A stretch of DNA of 46,486 nt from Bacteroidales bacterium UBA6428 (GTDB lineage Bacteria > Bacteroidota > Bacteroidia > Bacteroidales > UBA932), in assembly GCA_002437305.1 (NCBI GenBank), contig DJOW01000076.1:1-46486 (forward strand). Reading direction: 5' to 3'. How positions within the stretch are numbered: the first letter of the stretch is position 1; every line of letters begins with the position of its first letter. The notes under the pieces are model-generated. The model was given only the letters and a program-made list of their open reading frames with translations. It had not been told where the DNA came from and did no database searches. Shown piece after piece: positions 39,059 to 46,486 of the stretch. The translations under genes and the position numbers were made by a program.

Positions 39059-41170
39059 TTATTTCACTATGTTCATCTCCTTGGTCAGGTAGCCGGCGCC
39101 TCCGAACTTGTCCACAAGGAAGAGGACGTAGCGGATGTCCACGCAGATGCACCTCTGGAGATCCGGCTCGAACATCACATCGCTGGACATCGACTCCCAG
39201 TTGCCGTCGAAGGCCAGGCCGATGAGCTCGCCGTCGGCGTTGAGCACCGGGCTGCCGGAGTTGCCGCCGGTGATGTCGTTATTGGTGATGAAGCAACAAG
39301 GAAGATTGCCGTCAGCCATAGCGTAGCGGCCGTAGTCCCTGTCCACGTAGAGCTGCTTGAGCTTTTCCGGAACGATGAACTCGTAGTTGTCGGGATCCTC
39401 CTTTTCCATCACACCGTAGATCGTTGTGTAGTACCGGTAGTTGACGGCGTCTTTCGGTGAGTATGGCTTCACGGTCCCGTAGGTGAGTCTCATGGTGAAG
39501 TTGGCGTCCGGGTACATCGGCTTGCCTTTCTGCCATTCCATCAGCCCGGCTGTGTAGGCTTTGGACGCGGCCTTGATTTTTGACTTTGCGTCCTGGCTCT
39601 GCTCTCCGCGCAGTTTGGCGAACACATTCACGAGCGCTGTCGCGAACTTGTTGGCCGGATCATTGAGAGTGGCTTTCTTGCCATCTTTTTCAATGGCTTC
39701 CTTAGCCTTGTCATAAGACGTGAATATCGTCGTCCCGAACAGTCCGTCCACGTACTTGTCGATGTCCAGTGCGGCGAAATCCTCTCCGAAATCCGGATAG
39801 TTCTCAGGTCTGGCCTTTTCCCTGTACAATTTAAGCATGGCCGCTGTCACTTCCTTGTCAAGCGGCGCGTAGTAGTCTTCGAACACGGCTTTAAGAGCCT
39901 CGAAGCCAGCCGCTTCCGCAGTCAGGCTGTCCGCTCCTGACTTCAGGCTTCTGTTCCTGCCTCCCAAGTAGGCGCTTGAGAGATTGACCAATTCTGTTCT
40001 GAAGATGGTCTCGCTCAGAAGTTTGACATCAAAATCCGCCTGCTCGTTGGCCTTGACCGCGTCGGCGATGTCAGCGATGGCGGTCCCGTAAAGCTCGGAA
40101 CGTTTCTTGTTCCTGTCGACCCATTTCTGGAAGCGCGCCTCCTTGTCGTGTTCCTTCCCGATGATGTTCAGGTCCTTGAAAGCTTTCTTTTCTCCGATCC
40201 ACTTCTTCCAACCGTTGGCTGAGCTTGCATATTTGTTGGCATATTTCAGCCTGATGGAAGGATCCTTCTCCATCCACTTCCACATAATGTCCTGACGGAG
40301 TGTCCTTGCCTCGATCGCTATGTCGTTCAGAGCCAGCATGTGGTTCAGCTGCGCCTCGGTCTGGTACCTCTGTGTGCGGCCAGGGTAGCCCATGATCATC
40401 GTGTAGTCGCCCTCATTGATTCCTTTAAGGGAAATCTTCAGCGACTGCTTCGGCACGTAAGGGACATTGTCTTCTGAATATTCAGCCGGCTCGTTGTCTT
40501 TTCCCGCATAGACCCTGAACATCGAGAAGTCACCCGTGTGGCGAGGCCACATCCAGTTGTCCGTCTCGCCTCCGAACTTTCCGATCGATGCCGGCGGTGC
40601 GCCCACGAAACGGATGTCTTTGAATGTCTTGTAGACGATGACGTAGTGCACGTTGTTGTTGTAGAAGGAGGTGAGTTCCGCTTCGCAGTCCGGGTTCCGC
40701 TCCTCGGCGTCTTTCACAAGAGCCTCTTCTATGGCTTTTCTTTCCTCATCGCTCTGGGCGCCCTCGATGGCTTCCGTGACATCACTCATGTTGACAAGGA
40801 ACGTGACCGAGAGTCCCGGAACAGGGATTTCCTCGCTGCTGTCCATCGCCCAGAATCCGTCCTCAAGATAGTTGTGATCATCGCTGGAGAGTCGCTGGAT
40901 GCTGCTGTAGCCGCAATGATGGTTGGTCACAAGAAGGCCTTTGCCGGAAATCATCTCCCCGGTGCAGCCTCCGCCGAAGATGACGACCGCATCCTTGAGT
41001 GAAGAATGGTTCACACTGTAGATCTGGTCCGTGGTAAGCCTGCAACCGAGATCCTTCATCGCGTCCGCATTGAGTCTCTGGAGGAGCGGAAGCATCCACA
41101 TCCCCTCGTCGGCCATCGCGCTGAACCCTATCATAAGGGCGGCAGTGATGGAAACAAAAAATTTCCTCAT
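39059..41170 (-). CDS. S46 family dipeptidyl peptidase, DPP7-like
   Basis: 703 residues from ATG 41170 (signal peptide about 1-20, ending SAMADEG). The S46 protease fold has the catalytic triad His85 (VTNHHCGYSSIQ), Asp214 (PRHTGDFSMF) and Ser638 (GGNSGSPVL). Specificity in this family depends on one residue in the FDxNWE motif: Gly in DPP7 (hydrophobic P1) and Arg in DPP11 (acidic P1). Here it is Gly656 (AFDGNWES), so DPP7-like removal of dipeptides with a bulky or hydrophobic second residue is expected. The enzyme is periplasmic or outer membrane associated and feeds peptide use. The C-terminus is complete (EMNIVK). A strong promoter precedes it. Confidence 0.94.
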   Translation of the reverse strand: MRKFFVSITAALMIGFSAMADEGMWMLPLLQRLNADAMKDLGCRLTTDQIYSVNHSSLKDAVVIFGGGCTGEMISGKGLLVTNHHCGYSSIQRLSSDDHNYLEDGFWAMDSSEEIPVPGLSVTFLVNMSDVTEAIEGAQSDEERKAIEEALVKDAEERNPDCEAELTSFYNNNVHYVIVYKTFKDIRFVGAPPASIGKFGGETDNWMWPRHTGDFSMFRVYAGKDNEPAEYSEDNVPYVPKQSLKISLKGINEGDYTMIMGYPGRTQRYQTEAQLNHMLALNDIAIEARTLRQDIMWKWMEKDPSIRLKYANKYASSANGWKKWIGEKKAFKDLNIIGKEHDKEARFQKWVDRNKKRSELYGTAIADIADAVKANEQADFDVKLLSETIFRTELVNLSSAYLGGRNRSLKSGADSLTAEAAGFEALKAVFEDYYAPLDKEVTAAMLKLYREKARPENYPDFGEDFAALDIDKYVDGLFGTTIFTSYDKAKEAIEKDGKKATLNDPANKFATALVNVFAKLRGEQSQDAKSKIKAASKAYTAGLMEWQKGKPMYPDANFTMRLTYGTVKPYSPKDAVNYRYYTTIYGVMEKEDPDNYEFIVPEKLKQLYVDRDYGRYAMADGNLPCCFITNNDITGGNSGSPVLNADGELIGLAFDGNWESMSSDVMFEPDLQRCICVDIRYVLFLVDKFGGAGYLTKEMNIVK

Positions 41171-41225
41171 GGTATTACTATGTTTATAACTTATAAAATC
41201 AGCCATTTCTTGCTGAAATAACTAG

Positions 41226-41257
41226 CAAAATTAGCCATTTTCCCGTCTAAACTCAAA
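41226..41257 (-). promoter_or_regulatory. Promoter of the S46 peptidase gene
   Basis: TTTG (41257 to 41254) and TAATTTTG (41233 to 41226) on the minus strand with 20 bases between, an excellent Bacteroidota promoter, 56 bases from the start codon. Confidence 0.7.
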
Positions 41258-41306
41258 TTTCTGATTATATTTGTCGTTTCCGGAGGTGTTGGAGAGGTTG
41301 ACCCAA

Positions 41307-41357
41307 CGGTCTCCGAGCCTGTCGAAGCACCGATCACTTCGACAGGCTCAGAGACCG
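41307..41357. repeat. Long palindrome with GAGCCTGTCGAAG core
   Basis: A 21-base arm (41307-41327) and its complement (41337-41357) match at 20 of 21 positions around a 9-base loop. The arms carry the core GAGCCTGTCGAAG/CTTCGACAGGCTC, which I recall as a dispersed palindromic repeat in many bacterial groups. It lies between the divergent peptidase and rnhB genes and would form a strong hairpin in the rnhB leader. Confidence 0.8.
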
Positions 41358-41401
41358 AAGGAGATTGGATACAAGTATTGTACACCGGCAAGAGTTGATT
41401 T

Positions 41402-42037
41402 ATGAATATGTCGAAAGAAATACATTTGCTACCTTATCTGGAGGTGGGCCGCATCGAGGCGGGCTGTGATGAGGCCGGAAGAGGACCGCTCGCCGGGCCA
41501 GTCTATGCCGCCGCTGTCATTCTGCCGCAGGATTTCCATCACCCGCTCCTGAATGATTCCAAGAGGATGAGCGAGAAATCAAGAGAAATGTTGAGGCCGA
41601 TAATTGAACGGGAAGCCGTCGCGTGGGCTGTGGAGGCGGTGAGTCCTGCGGAAATTGATGAACTGAACATTCTTTGGGCTTCGGTCACCGGGATGCAACG
41701 CGCTGTAAGAAGGTTGTCGCCAAAACCTGACTTCTTGCTGGTCGACGGCAACCGTTTCCGACCTTTTGATGAATATGGCTTTGACTCCTACCGTACTGTT
41801 GTCCACGGCGACGCGACATATTCATCAATAGCGGCGGCATCGGTTCTGGCAAAGACCCGGAGAGACGAGATGATGCGTGAATTGGCCAAGGAGTACCCGG
41901 AATATGGCTGGGACAGGAATATGGGCTACCCGACGAAAGAGCACATCGGGGCGATCAGAAAGTTTGGACCGACACCTTGGCACCGCAAGTCGTTCCATCC
42001 CAAGGAACTGGAGCCGACGCTATTCTCCGGCCTTTAG
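41402..42037 (+). CDS. rnhB: Ribonuclease HII
   Basis: 211 residues. It cleaves the RNA strand of RNA-DNA hybrids and single ribonucleotides in DNA. Active-site acidic residues are Asp23 and Glu24 in GCDEAGRGPLAGPVYAAAVI, Asp115 (LLVDGNRF) and Asp137 (VHGDATYSSIAAASVLAK). The conserved tyrosine motif (YGWDRNMGYPTKEHIGAI) that reads the 2'-OH is present. Length is typical. An internal ATG three codons in (41408) is also possible. The 3' end overlaps the convergent Xre gene by 18 bases. Confidence 0.96.
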   Translation: MNMSKEIHLLPYLEVGRIEAGCDEAGRGPLAGPVYAAAVILPQDFHHPLLNDSKRMSEKSREMLRPIIEREAVAWAVEAVSPAEIDELNILWASVTGMQRAVRRLSPKPDFLLVDGNRFRPFDEYGFDSYRTVVHGDATYSSIAAASVLAKTRRDEMMRELAKEYPEYGWDRNMGYPTKEHIGAIRKFGPTPWHRKSFHPKELEPTLFSGL

Positions 42038-42445
42038 CCCGAGTTCCTTCTCGTAGCGGAGGATGAGCCTGCGGTTCATGCTGATGATCTCGTCCTTGTC
42101 CTTGATCTTGTCATTGAGGCGCGCGATTTCGGCCTTCAGCATCGCTATCTCCTTGATGTAGCCATCCTCCAGCACCCGCAATTTTTTATCATAGTTTTCC
42201 TTCACGTCATTCAGTCCGGCCATCGCCGAGTTTATCGGCTCGAATCCGTTCACGAGCTCGGCGACCGAGGTTCCGGTCTTCTCGGCGAATTTTTCCACAT
42301 GCTCGTTCAGTATCCTGGTTTTTCCTTTCTCAAGCTTTCTGTAGGCGTTCAGGGAGATTTCCAAACGACGCGCCATCTCGGTCTGTGAAAGCCCGAGTTC
42401 GTTCCTTTTCTTCTCAAGGTTGTTTTTTATCGTAGCGTCGTCCAT
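42020..42445 (-). CDS. Xre-type DNA-binding regulator with C-terminal coiled coil
   Basis: 141 residues from ATG 42445; the open frame upstream covers the promoter and is not counted. A helix-turn-helix of the Cro/Xre type spans about 8-64 (LGLSQTEMARRLEISLNAYR). It is followed by a predicted coiled coil at about 80-135 (LRVLEDGYIKEIAMLKAEIA with heptad spacing). The second part probably makes dimers. The nearby dyad at 42525-42539 is a candidate operator for self-regulation. Targets unknown. It overlaps rnhB at the 3' end by 18 bases. Confidence 0.85.
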   Translation of the reverse strand: MDDATIKNNLEKKRNELGLSQTEMARRLEISLNAYRKLEKGKTRILNEHVEKFAEKTGTSVAELVNGFEPINSAMAGLNDVKENYDKKLRVLEDGYIKEIAMLKAEIARLNDKIKDKDEIISMNRRLILRYEKELGLKAGE

Positions 42446-42483
42446 TGATTCCGTGTTGGTGTTCCATAAAATGATGCCGACCG

Positions 42484-42539
42484 CAAAATTATCCAAAAGA
42501 AGAATCTTTGTTTTAAATCCGTAAGTTGTAAAACACAAC
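42484..42539 (-). promoter_or_regulatory. Promoter and candidate operator of the Xre gene
   Basis: On the minus strand TAATTTTG (42491 to 42484) matches the -7 consensus, 38 bases before the start codon. A dyad GTTGT-AAAAC-ACAAC lies at 42525-42539, in or just upstream of the -33 region, a usual place for an autorepressor. Confidence 0.4.
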
Positions 42540-42667
42540 CGTTGGTTATAAAAAACATATGGAAATGATAAAAAACAGAAATTTTTCAGTGCTTACCCCC
42601 GGATTTTGACCGCCTGGTGTTGTTTTATCGGATGTAAGTTTGGTTCTTTGCGGAAAACACGTTGTCT

Positions 42668-42871
42668 ATGGAATGTATTGAAAAAGAGTATGCCGCCTTT
42701 GAGAAGGCGATGGATGAGGAGAGGGTTTACAGGAGACTCTCGGATTTTTCAGGGATATGTGCGTTGATCGGAGTCGACCCGATCATGTTGGACAAGGTTA
42801 TCTACGGGGAGTTGGGGTACTCCGGACAAGGATTGGTGGATTTCTACAGAAGTTGCGAGGATATTCATTGA
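42668..42871 (+). CDS. Small protein of unknown function (67 aa)
   Basis: 67 residues from ATG 42668 (MECIEKEYAAFEKAMDEERV); a start two codons upstream is also open. It is acidic and helical, with the pattern FSGICALIGVDPIMLDKVIYGELGYSG, which resembles the recognition part of AraC-like N-terminal helices. I recall small Bacteroidales proteins with a CxxIGxxxxxLDxLLxxELGxSG motif, which supports its being real. A -7 element TAAGTTTG lies at 42635-42642. No function can be given. It sits 160 bases upstream of the EF-G paralogue, in the same direction. Confidence 0.65.
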   Translation: MECIEKEYAAFEKAMDEERVYRRLSDFSGICALIGVDPIMLDKVIYGELGYSGQGLVDFYRSCEDIH

Positions 42872-42890
42872 TAAAGATTGTGGAATAGTG

Positions 42891-42921
42891 TTGTTATTGG
42901 GTCATTTTTTTATTAGATTTG
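42891..42921 (+). promoter_or_regulatory. Promoter of the EF-G paralogue gene
   Basis: TAGATTTG (42914-42921) is a perfect -7 element with TTG at 42891-42893, 20 bases upstream. Transcription would begin near 42928 and give a leader of about 100 bases. Confidence 0.55.
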
Positions 42922-42973
42922 CCTTTCGGCGTACCTCATGAGAGGCCTCTGGTGATAAAACGATTTTCGCCTA

Positions 42974-43005
42974 GTTGTCCGCAATGAAGGATTGTCGCCG
43001 ACAAC
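42974..43005 (+). promoter_or_regulatory. Stem-loop in the leader of the EF-G paralogue gene
   Basis: GTTGTC (42974-42979) pairs with GACAAC (43000-43005), enclosing an inner CAAT-GAAGG-ATTG hairpin. It lies 26 bases before the start codon, where it could affect translation initiation. A second small hairpin (CCTC/GAGG, 42937-42948) precedes it. Confidence 0.4.
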
Positions 43006-43031
43006 GATTTCATAATTAATAACTTATAGTA

Positions 43032-45188
43032 ATGAAAGAATATTCTACCAAAGACATCCGCAATGTGGTTCTGATTGGCAGCGCCAAGTCAGGTAAGACC
43101 ACATTGTCTGAAGCCATGCTCTTTGAGGGCAAGGTGATCGCCAGAAGAGGCACGGTCGAGGACAAGAACACTGTTTCCGACAATGAGGAAATCGAAAAGC
43201 TGAACCAGAGGTCGATCTTCGCCACTCCGCTTTACGCCGAGTTTATGAACACAAAGTTCAACGTGATCGACGCTCCGGGTTCTGACGACTTCATAGGAGG
43301 CGCAGTGTCCGCCTTCAAGGTCTGTGAGAACGGTATTCTTGTCATAAACGCGCAACAGGGCGTCGAGGTGGGCACTGACATCTTCGCACGCTATGCCAAC
43401 CAGTACAAGCTTCCTCTGATTGTGGCTGTCAACCAGCTTGATTCAGAAAAGGCTGACTGGGAGAAGACCATCGCCGAGATGAAGGAGACCTTCGGCCACA
43501 AGCCGATCATAGTCCAGTTCCCGGTCAACCCCGGTCCGTCATTCGACGGCTTCATCGATGTCCTCAAGATGAAATACTATCATTTCAAGGACGATAACGG
43601 CACCCGCGAGGATCTTGAGATCCCTGCCAACCTTATGGATGAGGCCGAGACTCTCCGCCAGGAACTGATCGAGAAGGCCGCCGAGTTCGACGACACCCTT
43701 ATGGAAAGATTTTTCGATCAGGGCTCCCTTACTGAGGACGAGATCCGCGAAGGCCTCGGCAAAGGAATCCGCGGGGGCGGAGTGCTTCCGGTTTTCTGTC
43801 TCTCAGGCAGGAAGGACATCGGAGTCAAGAGGCTGATGGAGTTCACGATCAAGACGGCCATCTCTCCGGCCGAGACAAAGTCCGCCACAAAGGATGGTGG
43901 CGAAATAGAGTGCAATGCGGGGAATCCGACATCCATATTCATCTATAAGACTGACGTCGAGCCGCACCTCGGCGAGGTTTCCTACTTTAAGGTGATGTCC
44001 GGCCATCTGACGGAGGGCATGGACCTTGAGAACCCGGAGACGGGCGACAAGGAAAGGATTTCCGCCATTTATGCCGTGGCCGGGGCCAAGAAGGAGAAGG
44101 TGCCTGGGCTCATGGCCGGGGACATCGGCTGTACTGTGAAACTGCGCGCCGGAAAGACGAATGTGACCCTTTCCCAGGTCGGATCGGGCATCGCCTACGA
44201 GCACATCGTGTTCCCTGCGTCCAAGTACCGCTGCGCCATCAAGGCCGAGTCCCAGAACGATGAGACAAAGCTTGGAGAGGCTCTCTCGAAAATCTCCGCC
44301 CAGGATCCGACCCTCGTGGTTGAGTATTCAAAGGAACTCAAGCAGACCATCCTCAGCGGTCAGGGAGAACAGCACATCAACGTCTGCAAATGGCGCATTG
44401 AGAATGAATTCGGAGTCAAGGTCGTGCTGTTCGCTCCGAAGATTCCTTACCGTGAGACCATCACGAAAGTCGCCACGGCCACCTACCGTCACAAGAAGCA
44501 GTCCGGTGGCGCCGGCCAGTTTGGAGAGGTATCGCTCCTTATCTGTCCTATCGTGGAGGGTGTTCCGTTCACCAACAAGTTCAAGATTGACGGCAAGGAT
44601 GTGGTCCTCAACGTCAAGACCAAGGAGGAGTTCAACCTCGAATGGGGCGGAAAGCTCGAGTTCTACAACTGCGTTGTCGGAGGAGCCATCGATGCCCGCT
44701 TCATGCCGGCTATCCTTAAAGGAATCAACGACAAGATGACCGAGGGTCCACTCACCGGGTCTTACGCCCGCGACATCAGGGTGTTCGTCTATGACGGAAA
44801 GATGCATCCTGTTGACTCCAATGAAATCTCATTCATTCTCGCCGCGCGCAACGCCTTCAAGGAGGCCTTCCGCAACGCCGGCCCGAAGATCATGGAGCCT
44901 ATCTACAATGTCGAGATTCTGACTCCGGCCGACTATATGGGAGCCTGCATGTCGGATCTTCAGAACAAGAGGGCGATCATCGAGGGCATGAGTTCCGACA
45001 AGGGTTTCTCTGTCCTCAAGGCGCGTGTCCCGCTCGCCGAGCTTTACCGTTACTCGACAACATTGAGCTCCATCACTTCGGGAGCGGCAACGTTCACAAT
45101 GACTTTCGCTGACTACCAGCCAGTTCCAGGTGACGTTCAGACCAAGCTTCTTGCCGAGTACGCGGCTCAGGAAAAGGAAGAAGAGTAA
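43032..45188 (+). CDS. fusA2: EF-G paralogue (EF-G2 type) with altered GTPase centre
   Basis: 718 residues with the five domains of elongation factor G. The G domain keeps the P-loop (GSAKSGKTT, 16-24) and NQLD (134-137). However, the switch-II motif DTPGH of translational GTPases reads DAPGS (80-84): the histidine that activates the water is Ser84. The switch-I RGITI appears as RSIFA (60-64), without its threonine. Such changes are known in EF-G2 of Bacteroides thetaiotaomicron, a paralogue described as supporting translation without GTP hydrolysis during carbon limitation. The same role is inferred here. Domains III-V are complete (GEQHINVCKWRIENEFGVKV, QSGGAGQFGEVSL, and the C-terminal YRYSTTLSSITSGAATFTM). 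A terminator follows. The housekeeping EF-G is not in this window. Confidence 0.92.
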   Translation: MKEYSTKDIRNVVLIGSAKSGKTTLSEAMLFEGKVIARRGTVEDKNTVSDNEEIEKLNQRSIFATPLYAEFMNTKFNVIDAPGSDDFIGGAVSAFKVCENGILVINAQQGVEVGTDIFARYANQYKLPLIVAVNQLDSEKADWEKTIAEMKETFGHKPIIVQFPVNPGPSFDGFIDVLKMKYYHFKDDNGTREDLEIPANLMDEAETLRQELIEKAAEFDDTLMERFFDQGSLTEDEIREGLGKGIRGGGVLPVFCLSGRKDIGVKRLMEFTIKTAISPAETKSATKDGGEIECNAGNPTSIFIYKTDVEPHLGEVSYFKVMSGHLTEGMDLENPETGDKERISAIYAVAGAKKEKVPGLMAGDIGCTVKLRAGKTNVTLSQVGSGIAYEHIVFPASKYRCAIKAESQNDETKLGEALSKISAQDPTLVVEYSKELKQTILSGQGEQHINVCKWRIENEFGVKVVLFAPKIPYRETITKVATATYRHKKQSGGAGQFGEVSLLICPIVEGVPFTNKFKIDGKDVVLNVKTKEEFNLEWGGKLEFYNCVVGGAIDARFMPAILKGINDKMTEGPLTGSYARDIRVFVYDGKMHPVDSNEISFILAARNAFKEAFRNAGPKIMEPIYNVEILTPADYMGACMSDLQNKRAIIEGMSSDKGFSVLKARVPLAELYRYSTTLSSITSGAATFTMTFADYQPVPGDVQTKLLAEYAAQEKEEE

Positions 45189-45230
45189 AAAAAACGTGGA
45201 CCTTTATGGTCGATAACAAGGACTATTCAG

Positions 45231-45274
45231 CCCTCCTCTCCGGTCTTGCTGTCAGGGGAGGGTTGTTTATTTTT
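45231..45274 (+). terminator. Terminator after the EF-G paralogue gene
   Basis: CCCTCC (45231-45236) pairs with GGAGGG (45257-45262); a T-rich run TTGTTTATTTTT follows. It lies 42 bases after the stop codon. Confidence 0.7.
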
Positions 45275-45294
45275 AGAGGCTAAAAAGTTAGACG

Positions 45295-45339
45295 CTGTTT
45301 TGATTTTTTTTCTGAAGTTAAGAGAACGATTCAAAACAG
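45295..45339. promoter_or_regulatory. Dyad CTGTTTTGA ... TCAAAACAG
   Basis: A 9-bp inverted repeat with a 27-base A/T-rich interior. The same half-site, extended to 13 bp, occurs at 10095-10144. It lies 53 bases upstream of the last gene and may be an operator or a second hairpin after the terminator. Confidence 0.35.
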
Positions 45340-45392
45340 AATCCTGGTTGCTTCATGGTTTTTGAGGATAGCTTACTTGAATATATTCATTT

Positions 45393-46486
45393 ATGAAACA
45401 GACATTTTTCTCCCTGATGACGGCTTTGCTGCTGTTCTCGTCCTGCGAGGTTCATCATTTCATGACAGACGCTTCCTACCGCGCTCAGGTAGAGGCTGAT
45501 TTGGACAAAAGACTGTCTGCTGAGCGTCTTAATGCCTGTTATGCTGTAGATAAAGGCCGGAAATGCCTGACAGGGTCCAACGGTTTTGTCAGCGACATTT
45601 ATCTGACAACAGAAGAGATTGAGGCGCTGGAATTCCTTTACGCCTACATGCCCCTCGCTGATGTGACGGATTACAGCACAGACTATTACCTTCAAAATGT
45701 CCGTTCGTCATTCAAGACACGAAAGGAGATGGGGTGGAATGTTCCTGAGAGAATATTCAGGCATTTTGTGCTGCCTGTCAGAGCCAATAACGAGAGTCTT
45801 GACACCGCAAGGGTTGCCTTCTACCGTGAACTGAAGCCGCGTGTGGAGGGAATGAATATGAAGGACGCCATTCTGGAGGTCAATCATTGGTGCCATGAAA
45901 AGTTGACCTACAAGCCTTCCGACGCGAGGACTTTGTCTCCGTTGGCTTCTGCAAGAAGCGCCCAGGGACGCTGCGGGGAGGAGTCAACGTTCGCTGTGGC
46001 TGCTCTCAGAGCGGTAGGAATCCCGGCACGCCAGGTCTATACCCCTCGATGGGCGCACACTGATGACAACCACGCGTGGGTTGAGGCCTGGGCTGACGGT
46101 GAGTGGTACTTCCTTGGGGCCTGTGAGCCGGAACCGGTGCTGAATCTGGGCTGGTTCAACTCTCCGGCCAGCCGTGGCCTGCTGATGCACACAAGGGTCT
46201 TCGGAAACTATGACGGTCCGGAAGAGAAAGTGATGATAGGTCCTAACTTCACTGAGATCAATCTGATCGACAATTATGCTAAGACTGCGCGCGTGGACTT
46301 CACGGTTGTTGACGAGAACGGCTCCCCGGTTGACAGCGCATTGGTTGATTTCAAGATCTACAATTACGCTGAGTTCTACCCGGCTTTGTCAAAGTACACT
46401 GGTGCGCAGGGACGTACATTTTTGACAGCCGGCATGGGGGACATGCTGGCGTGGGCCTCGAAGAACGGCAAGTATGGCTATTCAAA
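45393..46486 (+). CDS. Transglutaminase-like lipoprotein, cut by the right window edge
   Basis: 364 codons are visible with no stop. The start is ATG 45393. The lipoprotein signal MKQTFFSLMTALLLFSSCEV has probable lipidation at Cys18. A papain-like transglutaminase core follows with catalytic Cys194 (AQGRCGEESTFAVAALRA) and His227 (TDDNHAWVEAW). After it come GACEPEPVLNLGWFNSPASR and, from about residue 290, a carboxypeptidase-regulatory-like beta domain (VDFTVVDENGSPVDSALVDF) that runs off the edge. In Bacteroidota such proteins are surface or periplasmic; they probably act as peptidases or amidases rather than as cross-linking enzymes. The gene is preceded by a terminator and the palindrome TGAATATATTCA two to three bases before the start. 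Confidence 0.9.
   Translation, partial: MKQTFFSLMTALLLFSSCEVHHFMTDASYRAQVEADLDKRLSAERLNACYAVDKGRKCLTGSNGFVSDIYLTTEEIEALEFLYAYMPLADVTDYSTDYYLQNVRSSFKTRKEMGWNVPERIFRHFVLPVRANNESLDTARVAFYRELKPRVEGMNMKDAILEVNHWCHEKLTYKPSDARTLSPLASARSAQGRCGEESTFAVAALRAVGIPARQVYTPRWAHTDDNHAWVEAWADGEWYFLGACEPEPVLNLGWFNSPASRGLLMHTRVFGNYDGPEEKVMIGPNFTEINLIDNYAKTARVDFTVVDENGSPVDSALVDFKIYNYAEFYPALSKYTGAQGRTFLTAGMGDMLAWASKNGKYGYS

Overview
The window reads as chromosomal DNA from a gut-type member of the order Bacteroidales, of roughly balanced base composition. The evidence is a SusC/SusD pair with a hybrid two-component regulator, many promoters of the Bacteroidota form (TTTG, about 19 bases, TAnnTTTG), weak Shine-Dalgarno signals, an S46 dipeptidyl peptidase and a GTPase-impaired EF-G paralogue. 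The genus cannot be fixed by reading; an uncultured family is plausible.

Layout. (1) 1-224: start of an ABC-type permease on the minus strand, reaching the window edge. (2) 772-8668: nine co-directional genes with gaps of 4-43 bases behind a textbook promoter at 635-665. They encode a lipoprotein, a DUF6175 protein, two further exported proteins, a zinc-ribbon membrane protein, an SPFH protein with a C-terminal GYF_2 domain, two small GYF_2 proteins and a four-helix membrane protein. This is the strongest candidate for an uncharacterised system. (3) 8902-22083, minus strand: a polysaccharide utilisation locus with hybrid sensor/regulator, SusC, SusD, two GH43 lipoproteins and a large unclassified enzyme; arabinose- or xylose-containing glycans are the likely substrate. 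(4) 22709-25051: an orphan FtsX/MacB-type permease. A 45-base element upstream matches one upstream of the permease at the left edge at 43 of 45 positions, with the same orientation and spacing, and each is followed by a sigma-54-like -24 element. (5) 25132-46486: mainly housekeeping genes: ComF, a probable small RNA, a FlK-like thioesterase, FabG, a Thermotoga/archaeal-type adenosylhomocysteinase, NhaA, MutS, a chimeric acetyltransferase with a palindromic repeat inside it, a glycosyltransferase, a YfhO protein, a Mrp ATPase without its CxxC, DPP7-like peptidase, RNase HII, an Xre regulator, EF-G2 and a transglutaminase-like lipoprotein cut by the right edge.

Four convergent pairs overlap at their stop codons by 4-18 bases, so the chromosome is compact. 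The palindrome GAATATTC occurs at 13 places found by eye, far more than chance would give.
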